This document shows positions 1-5,870 of a DNA stretch of 8,059 bases, one piece after another. The notes under the pieces were generated by a model. That model did not search any database, was not told the origin of the DNA, and was given only the letters and a program-made list of their open reading frames with translations. A program made the position numbers and the translations under genes. The DNA is from a bacterium (GTDB taxonomy: Bacteria; SZUA-182): assembly GCA_003230635.1 (NCBI GenBank), contig QIFF01000083.1, forward strand, positions 1 to 8,059, in the 5' to 3' direction. How positions within the stretch are numbered: position 1 is the stretch's first letter; each line of letters starts with the position of its first letter.

Positions 1-257
1 GAATATTTCCCCTTCAGGGCAATAATTCCCTGCCTGGCCTTCGTCACCTGGATTGTTAATAATAAACCTTTGACAACCGTTTCCGCTTCCTGCTCCATCA
101 AATACTGGTCGCTGCACAGCAAAGGCTCGCACTCACAGCCATTGGCAATTACCAACTCCACCCGGGATTGCAGCTTGAGATGGCTGGGGAAACCGGCCCC
201 CCCGGCCCCCACTACTCCGGCGCTGCGGACGGCGGTAATAACGGCTTCAGGTTGCAT
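1..257 (-). CDS. RnfC/PduS-like electron-transfer protein, N-terminal part (cut by window edge)
   Basis: Only the first 85 codons are in the window; the gene runs off the left edge. The protein begins with a short helix and then the glycine-rich segment GVVGAGGAGFPSH (residues 14-26), followed by NGCECEPLLCSD (39-50). In RnfC, PduS and related proteins this pair of motifs forms the start of the NADH/FMN-binding Rossmann-like domain, which is followed by SLBB and 4Fe-4S domains that would lie outside the window. The absence of the extra N-terminal barrel found in true RnfC points to the PduS-like branch. The family passes electrons from NADH to flavin or Fe-S partners, often at the membrane or in a microcompartment. 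The start is supported by a Shine-Dalgarno sequence AAGGTG six bases upstream. Family assignment is firm; the exact physiological partner is unknown because the rest of the operon is not visible. Confidence 0.85.
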   Translation of the reverse strand, partial: MQPEAVITAVRSAGVVGAGGAGFPSHLKLQSRVELVIANGCECEPLLCSDQYLMEQEAETVVKGLLLTIQVTKARQGIIALKGKY

Positions 258-262
258 ATAAT

Positions 263-270
263 CACCTTAA
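263..270 (-). promoter_or_regulatory. Shine-Dalgarno site of the RnfC/PduS-like gene
   Basis: Read on the minus strand this is TTAAGGTG, with AAGGTG complementary to the 16S rRNA 3' end and about six bases before the ATG at 255-257. It supports the start chosen for the partial gene. Confidence 0.6.
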
Positions 271-285
271 TAGAATTTAGGGTCC

Positions 286-351
286 TGTCATTCCTTCGAA
301 AGCAGGAATCTAAAACCTTCTGGATTCCGTGTCAAGCATAGAGGAATGACA
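286..351. repeat. 66-bp palindromic intergenic element with 9-bp terminal inverted repeats
   Basis: The element begins with TGTCATTCC (286-294) and ends with its exact reverse complement GGAATGACA (343-351). Inside it are GGAATC (305-310) and GGATTCC (322-328), which can form an inner hairpin, so the whole unit can fold as an imperfect long stem. The GTCATTCC...GGAATGAC layout is that of short non-coding palindromic repeats scattered between genes in many bacterial genomes. It contains no coding sequence. It lies directly upstream of the RnfC/PduS-like gene and downstream of queH, so it could also affect transcript ends; that is inference. Only one copy is in the window, so copy number cannot be judged here. 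Confidence 0.7.
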
Positions 352-363
352 ACAAAAAGGCCG

Positions 364-400
364 GGTAATTGTTGGGTTTCGTGCCTCAACCCAACCTACC
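364..400. repeat. Hairpin repeat GTTGGGTT / AACCCAAC, possible queH terminator
   Basis: Perfect 8-bp arms GTTGGGTT (371-378) and AACCCAAC (388-395) enclose a 9-base loop, and the flanking GGTA (364-367) and TACC (397-400) can extend the stem. The sequence resembles the widely distributed GTAGGTTGGGTT...AACCCAAC type of intergenic repeat. It starts seven bases after the queH stop codon. Read on the minus strand, the stem is followed within about ten bases by a run of five T (354-358), so it may serve as an imperfect intrinsic terminator for queH. The repeat itself is clear; the terminator role is a guess. Confidence 0.5.
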
Positions 401-406
401 ATTGCT

Positions 407-940
407 TTATTTCTCTGATGCATATCTCTCTTGCTCACTATACACACAACCGCAGTACTGCTGCCGATACAACTGCATTTCCTTGGAAAGCTTTATCCCT
501 TCTTTCCAGCCGACACGAAAATCTTCATAGTAAAAGGGGATACCTTCATCTTGCGCCAGGGTCTCCCCGATTTGCTTGATTAAATCGTGCTGCTGAAACT
601 TGCTGTAGAGCAGGGTGCTGGAGAAGGCGTCAAATTTGCCTCGCTTGGCGATTTTGGCGGTGGTTTGCAGCCGCCAGTAATAACAGGTGTAGCAGCGCTG
701 CGCCTCACGGAAGACCACCCGCCGCAGGAATTCCTCTAAGCCGTAACCGCCCTGATAAATCACCGGCAGGCCGGTCTGCTGCTGGAGTTGCTGCACCGCT
801 TCCATGCGGCGCCGGTACTCCCGGTAGGGATGAATATTGGGGTTGAAGAAAAGCCCGTGTATGTCTGCCTGAGCACTGGCCAACTGCTGCCGGGGATAGA
901 CGGTGCAGGGGGCGCAGCAAAGGTGAAGCAAGAGTTTCAT
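407..940 (-). CDS. queH: Epoxyqueuosine reductase QueH
   Basis: This 177-residue protein belongs to the QueH (former DUF208) family, the non-orthologous replacement of the cobalamin-dependent QueG. It catalyses the last step of queuosine synthesis, reducing epoxyqueuosine to queuosine in the wobble position of tRNAs with GUN anticodons. Visible family signatures are the N-terminal HLCCAPC motif (Cys8, Cys9, Cys12), RCYTCYYWRL (Cys83, Cys86) and QYCGC (Cys163, Cys165); these cysteines ligate the iron-sulfur and iron centre and provide the redox pair. The length is close to family norm, and the protein is cytosolic. The ATG at 938-940 is immediately followed by the conserved MKLLLHLCC segment, so the start is secure even though no good Shine-Dalgarno sequence is seen. 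It lies 94 bases after the pilC-like gene, separated by a folded repeat, and could be read through from it. No other queuosine gene is in the window. Confidence 0.95.
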   Translation of the reverse strand: MKLLLHLCCAPCTVYPRQQLASAQADIHGLFFNPNIHPYREYRRRMEAVQQLQQQTGLPVIYQGGYGLEEFLRRVVFREAQRCYTCYYWRLQTTAKIAKRGKFDAFSSTLLYSKFQQHDLIKQIGETLAQDEGIPFYYEDFRVGWKEGIKLSKEMQLYRQQYCGCVYSEQERYASEK

Positions 941-973
941 AACTTAAACAAGCCCCCGACCCGTAAACAGCTC

Positions 974-1025
974 GGAGTAGAGCCTTTAGGCTCGTGTTCT
1001 CCCACGGGGCTAAAGCCCCTACTCC
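974..1025. repeat. Cruciform-like 52-bp repeat between the pilC-like gene and queH
   Basis: The outer arms GGAGTAG (974-980) and CTACTCC (1019-1025) are exact reverse complements. Between them are two further hairpins: GAGCC TTTA GGCTC (980-993) and GGGGC TAAA GCCCC (1006-1019). The unit can therefore fold as a three-way junction on either strand. There is no T-run after it on the minus strand, so it does not look like a standard intrinsic terminator. The symmetry and the intergenic position suggest a dispersed non-coding repeat that could also slow or protect the pilC-queH transcript. Only one copy is present here. Confidence 0.7.
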
Positions 1026-1034
1026 TTTCAAATA

Positions 1035-2252
1035 TTAAAGCGGCATCTCATTAACACTGAAAATCGCCATGAGCATGGCCACCACAATAAAGCCGACCAC
1101 AATCCCCATAGTCAGAATCATGGCCGGTTCCAGCAAGGACACCAGGCGCTTGACACTGCTGCGGATTTCGACGTCATAGATGTCTGCCACCTTAATCAGC
1201 ATGGTGTCCAACTGCCCGGTTTCCTCGCCAATGCCAATCATGTGAATCACCAGGGGAGGGAAAATCTGGTGCTCTTTCATGCTTGTGCTGATGAGTCCGC
1301 CCTCTTTCAAGGCGCTGCTGATTTTCAGCATAGCCCGGGCAATAATGCTGTTGCCGATAATGTCCTTGACAATGGTAATTCCCTGCAGAATAGGCACTCC
1401 GCTCTCAATCAGGGTCCCCAGGGTGCGGGTAAAGCGCGCCGCTTCTATCTTCTGAATAAGCTCGCCCACCAGCGGGACTTTTAACTTAAAGCCGTCCCAG
1501 CTATACTTGCCGCTTTCAGTGCCCACATAATAGCGAAAGGCAAAGATACCGACCACCACCGCCGCCAGAATCAACCACCAGTAAGCAGTCAAGATGTCCG
1601 TAAAGCCCAGCAGGAGTTGAGTGGGCAGGGGCAGCGCCTGCCCCATGTCATTAAACATGTCGGCAAACTTGGGCACTACAAAGAGCAGCAAAATCGCCAC
1701 TGCGCTGCCGGCCACCGCAGTCAGCAGGACGGGATAAATCATGGCCGAAACAATCTCTTCCTGCAGCGCCTGGGTACTGGCCAAAAACTCACCCAGGCGT
1801 TTAAGCACGATTTCAAGCACTCCCCCGGCTTCCCCCGCCTTGACCATGTTAATATACAAACGTGAGAAGATCCGGGGATGGCGGGCCAGGGCATCGGTCA
1901 GGGAACTGCCCCCCTTTACATCCTTTAAAACATTCTCAATCACCTTGACCAATTTCTTGTTCTCGGTTAATTCACACAGAAGCGTCAAACTGCGGTCCAG
2001 GGGCAAACCCGCCTCCGTCAAAATCCCCAATTGCTGGGTGAAGGTCATTACATCTTTCTTTTTAATCCGCTGTAAAGAAAGAAGAAGATTACTGGAAAGT
2101 ACCGTCCCCGCTGCCGCCTGTTCCACCACCTTCAGGGGATAACAGTTGGTTTCCTGGAGTTTGACCACCACTGCGGCGCGGTCTTTAGCCTCCATAGTGC
2201 CGTTCAGCACCTTACCGGTTTTATCACAAGCCTTATAAGCAAAAGTCGGCAT
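1035..2252 (-). CDS. pilC: Type IV pilus / type II secretion inner-membrane platform protein (PilC/GspF family)
   Basis: This 405-residue protein is the polytopic platform on which the assembly ATPase acts to extrude pilin or pseudopilin subunits. It opens with the family N-terminus MPTFAYKACDKTGKV and contains two T2SSF domains, at about residues 70-192 (FTQQLGILTEAGLPLDRSL) and 272-394 (FTRTLGTLIESGVPILQG, later IGIGEETGQLD). Membrane segments are visible at about 176-195, 224-243 and 378-400, matching the usual three-span topology. Length and architecture are normal. The ATG at 2250-2252 is chosen over one 15 bases upstream because GGGGAGG lies six bases before it and would otherwise be inside the coding region. 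No pilB/gspE, pilT or pilin gene is in the window, so PilC and GspF cannot be told apart. The gene has its own promoter and appears to stand alone or with queH. Confidence 0.93.
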   Translation of the reverse strand: MPTFAYKACDKTGKVLNGTMEAKDRAAVVVKLQETNCYPLKVVEQAAAGTVLSSNLLLSLQRIKKKDVMTFTQQLGILTEAGLPLDRSLTLLCELTENKKLVKVIENVLKDVKGGSSLTDALARHPRIFSRLYINMVKAGEAGGVLEIVLKRLGEFLASTQALQEEIVSAMIYPVLLTAVAGSAVAILLLFVVPKFADMFNDMGQALPLPTQLLLGFTDILTAYWWLILAAVVVGIFAFRYYVGTESGKYSWDGFKLKVPLVGELIQKIEAARFTRTLGTLIESGVPILQGITIVKDIIGNSIIARAMLKISSALKEGGLISTSMKEHQIFPPLVIHMIGIGEETGQLDTMLIKVADIYDVEIRSSVKRLVSLLEPAMILTMGIVVGFIVVAMLMAIFSVNEMPL

Positions 2253-2258
2253 CTGCCG

Positions 2259-2265
2259 CCTCCCC
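2259..2265 (-). promoter_or_regulatory. Shine-Dalgarno site that decides the pilC start
   Basis: Read on the minus strand this is GGGGAGG, six bases before the ATG at 2250-2252. The alternative ATG at 2265-2267 overlaps this site and has no ribosome binding site of its own, so the shorter 405-residue product is preferred. Confidence 0.7.
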
Positions 2266-2267
2266 AT

Positions 2268-2436
2268 TCATAACTTAAAATACACCCAATTTATGATTAT
2301 TATACTAATCCCTGCCCCTTCCCTTGTCAACATTAATATCCCTCCCAACAAACCCCGAAAACTTGATTTCAGGGCTTGACTATGCTACTTTCAAGGCGCT
2401 GAATGTCAGGCAACTTCAAAAGGTGCAACAAGGACT
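2268..2436. other. Divergent intergenic region
   Basis: This 169-base gap separates the divergent pilC-like and GT39 genes. It holds the minus-strand promoter described separately. For the plus strand only a weak candidate is seen: TTGACT at 2376-2381 followed after 17 bases by CTGAAT (2399-2404), which matches only three of six -10 positions. An AAGGTG Shine-Dalgarno sequence at 2420-2425 precedes the GT39 ATG by 11 bases. No coding sequence or RNA gene was recognised in it. Confidence 0.6.
2302..2330 (-). promoter_or_regulatory. Probable sigma-70/sigma-A-type promoter of the pilC-like gene
   Basis: On the minus strand a perfect -35 box TTGACA (2330-2325) is followed after exactly 17 bases by TAGTAT (2307-2302), which matches four of six -10 positions. 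An overlapping perfect TATAAT (2304-2299) lies at a less favourable 20-base spacing. The transcript would start near 2295, leaving a leader of about 40 bases before the Shine-Dalgarno site. This is the best promoter in the window. Confidence 0.65.
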
Positions 2437-3939
2437 ATGGTTTCCGAAAACACCCGCAACTACAAACTTTTTTTCTGGCTAAGCCTGGGGATACTTGTCA
2501 TCTTCCGTTTCTGGGTGAACGGCAAAGTTCTGCTTACCGGAGATGAAGCCTATCACTGGGAATGGTCGCGGCACCTGGCCTGGGGCTATTACGACCACCC
2601 GCCTATGGTGGCCTATCTAATCCGCAGCTTTACCTGGCTGGGTGGAAACACCCTGCGGGCGGTGCGGGCGGTAGCGGTTCTTTTATCAACCCTGAGCGTA
2701 GTCCTGGTCTATCTGCTGACCAAGCAAATCTCCGGCCGTGAGTAAACCGGGCTGCTGGCCGGGTTTTTGACCCTACTGTTGCCCATTTTCAATATTGGAG
2801 CAACCGTCACGACTACCGACACCCCGCACGCCTTTTTCTGGCTGCTCAGTATTTATTGCTTTTATCAGGCCCTTTTTACGCCCAAACGCTCATGGTGGTA
2901 TTGGGCGGGGGTTGCCCTGGGTTGTGCTTTTATGAGTAAATTTTTTGCTTTTGTCATTCCTGCGGGCTTACTCGCTTTCCTCATATTAGCCCCCGGGCAG
3001 CGCCACTGGCTAAAGAAGAAGGAGCCTTATCTGGCCCTGCTGCTGGCTCTGGCGATTTTCAGCCCCTTTGTCTGGTGGAACGCCGCCCATGAATGGGTTA
3101 CCTTCGGCTTTAACCTCTCCACCCGGCACAAGGCCCCGCAACTAACCCTGAAATACCTGGCTGAATTTTTAGGGGGCCAGTCTCTGGCTCTCTTCCCCAC
3201 CATCTTGATACTTTTTGTCTATGGCCTCTACATCAGTGCCCGGTGCGGTTTGAAAGAGGGGGAGGAGCGCTACCTGTTCCTGTTTTGCCTCACCGCTCCC
3301 CTCTGGCTGGTCTTTGCCGCCATCAGCCTGTTCCAGCGGGTGGGGCTGCACTGGCCGATTGTCGTTTATTTCACCGGCCTGGTAATAATTGCCCTGCTTT
3401 ATCAGGGAAGCGCCAAATGGTACCGCCGCCTGCTCAAGATCGGCATGGGGGGCGCGCTGCTGGTTAATCTGGCGATTTACACCCTGGCCCTAAACCCCAG
3501 AATCATCCCCTGGAACTTGCGTTATGCCGGGAGGCCGGATAAAATCAAGACCAGCAAGCTGCGCGAGTTTTACGGCTGGGAAGAATTGGGACAGCGGGTA
3601 AGCAAATCTTATGGGGAGATGTCAGCCCAGGGGCCAACCTTCATCTTCACCGGCAGCTATGCCCTGTCCAGTCAGGTGGCCTTCTATACCCCAGGCAATC
3701 CCTTTGTCAATATGCTGGGCACAGGCAGCGTGCATGGGCAAAACTATCGCTTTTGGCAGGACTTGGACAAACTAAAAGGCCAAAACGCCCTTCAGGTCTC
3801 CAAAGACGGCAAACACCCGGAGGATTATTTCCACCTATTTGAGCGGGTGGAGGCGGAAGAACCGCTGGAAATTCGCAAAGACGGCGATTTAATTCGCACC
3901 TTTAGTCTTTTTCGCTGTTATAATTACCTGGGTGGGTAA
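2437..3939 (+). pseudogene. GT39/ArnT-like membrane glycosyltransferase interrupted by an in-frame TAA
   Basis: The reading frame from ATG 2437 to TAA 3937-3939 is 501 codons and stays in one frame throughout, except for a TAA at 2743-2745 (codon 103). The two parts, 102 and about 397 residues, together match a normal-length PMT_2/GT39 protein of the ArnT type. These integral membrane enzymes transfer a sugar from polyprenyl phosphate to lipid A, glycan or protein on the outer side of the inner membrane. The first part carries the hallmark TGDEAYHWEWSRHLAWGYYDHPP (in sections: acidic pair Asp36-Glu37, then Tyr52-Asp53-His54-Pro55-Pro56). The second part begins with a hydrophobic span, then TTTDTPHAFFW and SKFFAFVIPAG, both typical of the family, followed by several more spans and a soluble C-terminus. 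The break is a single-base event (for example AAA, CAA or GAA to TAA): a recent nonsense mutation or a sequencing error. If real, a functional enzyme is unlikely. It is the first gene of the envelope-glycan run. Confidence 0.88.
3916..3924 (+). promoter_or_regulatory. Candidate extended -10 promoter for the proteasome-like gene
   Basis: TGTTATAAT inside the last codons of the GT39 gene is a perfect -10 hexamer (3919-3924) with an upstream TG, the extended -10 form. No matching -35 box is seen 17 bases upstream. Transcription would begin near 3931 and leave a leader of about 30 bases before the GTG start at 3963. Promoter calls from one hexamer are weak. Confidence 0.35.
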
Positions 3940-3948
3940 ACATTAAAT

Positions 3949-3954
3949 AAGGGA
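3949..3954 (+). promoter_or_regulatory. Shine-Dalgarno site supporting a GTG start
   Basis: AAGGGA lies eight bases before the GTG at 3963-3965. It supports starting the following gene at this GTG rather than at the in-frame ATG 4011, and so puts a threonine at position 2 of the product. Confidence 0.6.
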
Positions 3955-3962
3955 TAATAACT

Positions 3963-4742
3963 GTGACATGGGTTGTTGGAGGAGGGGCTCGTTTCGGATA
4001 TGGTGTAGGAATGTCTGATATCCGTGTTTCATGGGATTGCGGTTACAAGGATTGTTTACAAAAAATTTATCCTGTTGGCAATTTCATTATTGCAGGTTTT
4101 GCAGGTTCTGTTTGGTTGGGGTTTTACTTAATTAATGATTTACGAAATTTTCTGTACCATGAAGACCCAAATTGGGCTTGGTTCCCAGAATATGTAGCTA
4201 TAAAGTGGTGGAGAAGAGCAAGGAGAATTTTTAGTCTAGCTGATGATAAGTATAAAACACATGGTTCGAGTATTTTAATGATAGGCGTACACCCCACTAA
4301 AAACGAAGGAGATTCACCGTGGGCAAAGGTAGATGTTTGTTCTTTTCGTTCGCCGGAATTTGAACCAAAATTTGCCCCAAAATATGATTTTGTATCTATT
4401 GGCAGTGGAAGCAACGTTGATGTTTATAAAGACATGTTAAGAAAATCATCAAACGATATCACAATGTTGCAAGGGGAAGTCAATTGGAGGGGTGGTTTTG
4501 GACATAGCATCAAGATATGTTTAACAGAATCTCTGCGTGAACATCGTGAACCAAGTGTAAGTCCACATATCCATATTTTTATTGTTGAGCGAGACAAGTT
4601 CTCCATAGGCAACAATAATTATAAAAGAACAAGTCAAAATGGCTTTATTGAATTTAACATGCCTCGGGTAGCAACAACATGGAATGAATTTGAAACTTTA
4701 TGTAGAATCGAAGGCATATCTTCTGTAACAGCAAAATGCTAA
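3963..4742 (+). CDS. Proteasome-beta/HslV-like Ntn-hydrolase, family not recognised
   Basis: This 259-residue protein reads as a complete proteasome-type N-terminal nucleophile hydrolase, although it matches no named family that I recognise. With the GTG start the product begins Met-Thr; loss of Met would expose Thr as nucleophile, as in HslV. Further landmarks fall near expected places: SDIR (18-21, like Asp17/Arg19 of proteasome beta), Lys34 in LQKIY (like Lys33), IIAGFAGS (42-49, nearly identical to IAGFAGG of HslV at the same distance), SSILMIGVH (102-110) as a central strand, and FVSIGSGS (143-150), like the GSG turn holding Ser129. The region PHIHIFIVERD (201-211) resembles a late beta strand. 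It is larger than HslV (about 175 residues), with extra sequence around 65-100 and a longer C-terminus. No HslU-like ATPase or signal peptide is seen. Base composition is clearly A+T-rich compared with both sides, suggesting transfer. Function and substrate are unknown. Confidence 0.75.
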   Translation: MTWVVGGGARFGYGVGMSDIRVSWDCGYKDCLQKIYPVGNFIIAGFAGSVWLGFYLINDLRNFLYHEDPNWAWFPEYVAIKWWRRARRIFSLADDKYKTHGSSILMIGVHPTKNEGDSPWAKVDVCSFRSPEFEPKFAPKYDFVSIGSGSNVDVYKDMLRKSSNDITMLQGEVNWRGGFGHSIKICLTESLREHREPSVSPHIHIFIVERDKFSIGNNNYKRTSQNGFIEFNMPRVATTWNEFETLCRIEGISSVTAKC

Positions 4743-4784
4743 TTTGATATTCTATATTTCAACTTGAAACAAGCGAAAAACTAA

Positions 4785-5870
4785 ATGTTTTCAACAAATT
4801 TAAACAATTTTATGGACAATAGTATAAAAAAAGTACTTGTAATAAAATTAAGAAAAATCGGCGACGTTTTGCTGAGTGTACCCACCATCCGGGCTATACG
4901 GGAACACTTGCCGGACAGCTACATCGCCGCCTTGGTCAACAAGGGTACGGAAGAGATGTTGAGCGGCAACCCCTTGCTGGACGAGGTGATAAGTTTTGAC
5001 CGCTCAGTCAAGGGTTTGCCCCTGCTCCAATCGCTGTCGGCCCAGGCTGGATTGATTCGGCGGCTCCGCCAAAAACGTTTTGACCTGGTAGTGGATTTAA
5101 CCAGCGGCGACCGCCCGGCGCTAATCGCTCTCCTAAGCGGGGCCAAGTATCGCCTGGGGCATGACCCGCGTGGCAAGGGATTTATGGGCAAGAAATGCTG
5201 CTATACTCATCTGGTGCCGCCCTCAGGGGAGGAAAAGCACGTGGTGGAGAGTAACCTGGATGTGGTGCGCCTGTTGGGGATGGATACAACAGATAAAAGC
5301 GTAACCATTTCCGTCCCCCCCGAAGAGCAAGCCCAGGTGGATGAGTGGCTCAAAGAAGCCGATTATCCACTTGATGGAACATTGATACACATACATCCAA
5401 CTTCGGATTGGTTATTCAAATGCTGGCGGGATAAAGCGGTAGCCCAACTAATTGATTATTTACAACTTAACCGTAAACTTAAGGTAGTACTAACAAGCGG
5501 CCCGGCTACAAAAGAGATGAACAAGGTAAAATCAATTTTAAATTTTACCCAGAGCAACCCACTAAACCTGGCCGGGCGCACCAGTTTAAAACAACTGGCG
5601 GCGGTAAGTATTCGCAGCAAGCTTTTTATCGGGGTGGATTCAGCTCCCATGCACATTGCGGCTGCGGCGGGCACCCCGGTAATCGCCCTCTTCGGCCCCT
5701 CGGGGGAGCACATGTGGGGCCCCTGGGGTCAAGGACATACTGTCATCAGCAAGGACTGGCCCTGCCGCCCCTGCGGTCAGGACGGCTGTGAGGGCAGCAA
5801 ACGCAGCAAGTGCCTGGAAGAAATCAGTGTGGATGAGGTTAAAACGGTATTGGAGAGGTATTTGCTATGA
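4785..5870 (+). CDS. GT9 glycosyltransferase, lipopolysaccharide heptosyltransferase III (WaaQ/RfaQ) type
   Basis: This 361-residue cytosolic or membrane-associated protein belongs to the ADP-heptose:LPS heptosyltransferase family (GT-B fold), closest by pattern to the heptosyltransferase III branch. It would add a heptose or similar sugar to the inner core of lipopolysaccharide. Seen in order: LRKIGDVLLSVPTIRAIR (22-39) with the conserved Gly26-Asp27 of the acceptor site, RFDLVVDLTSGDR (98-110), HPTSDWLFKCW (204-214), and GVDSAPMHIAAAAGTPVIALFGPS (donor-site loop, 283-306). A Cys-rich CRPC...GC...C segment at 327-343 is typical of this branch. ATG 4785 follows an in-frame TAA directly; ATG 4812 (residue 10) is an equally likely start, and neither has a Shine-Dalgarno sequence. 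The first 25 codons are strikingly A+T-rich compared with the rest of the gene. The stop overlaps the start of the GT2 gene by ATGA. The exact sugar is not provable from sequence. Confidence 0.9.
   Translation: MFSTNLNNFMDNSIKKVLVIKLRKIGDVLLSVPTIRAIREHLPDSYIAALVNKGTEEMLSGNPLLDEVISFDRSVKGLPLLQSLSAQAGLIRRLRQKRFDLVVDLTSGDRPALIALLSGAKYRLGHDPRGKGFMGKKCCYTHLVPPSGEEKHVVESNLDVVRLLGMDTTDKSVTISVPPEEQAQVDEWLKEADYPLDGTLIHIHPTSDWLFKCWRDKAVAQLIDYLQLNRKLKVVLTSGPATKEMNKVKSILNFTQSNPLNLAGRTSLKQLAAVSIRSKLFIGVDSAPMHIAAAAGTPVIALFGPSGEHMWGPWGQGHTVISKDWPCRPCGQDGCEGSKRSKCLEEISVDEVKTVLERYLL

Larger units (their letters stand above)
3940..4860. other. A+T-rich block, probable horizontally acquired segment
   Basis: Hand counts on single 60-base lines give G+C of 34 at 3841-3900, 23 at 4021-4080, 21 at 4201-4260, 11 at 4801-4860 and then 35 at 4861-4920. 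The block contains the proteasome-like gene, a 42-base spacer and about the first 25 codons of the GT9 gene. The left side is gradual (30 of 60 at 3961-4020) but the right side is sharp. No transposase, terminal repeats or tRNA is seen, so recombination rather than an insertion sequence is the likelier cause. Confidence 0.6.

Noticed and set aside
42..65. Membrane span in the proteasome-like protein
   Set aside because: IIAGFAGSVWLGFYLINDL is hydrophobic, but it matches the buried strand and helix after Lys33 in HslV, so a soluble fold is more likely (positions given are residues of the 3963-4742 product).
705..1031. Minus-strand frame of 108 codons over queH and the upstream repeat
   Set aside because: It overlaps queH in another frame, runs through the palindromic repeat and has no family features.
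2253..2267. Upstream ATG giving a five-residue longer PilC
   Set aside because: The first five codons contain the GGGGAGG Shine-Dalgarno sequence of the inner ATG, and family members begin at MPTF-like sequence.
4757..4769. Short palindrome TTTCAACTTGAAA as a terminator after the proteasome-like gene
   Set aside because: The stem is only five A+T-rich pairs with a 3-base loop and is not followed by a T-run.
3940..4860. Insertion sequence or integrated element
   Set aside because: There is no transposase or integrase, no terminal inverted repeats, no clear target duplication and no tRNA; only the composition shift supports a foreign origin.
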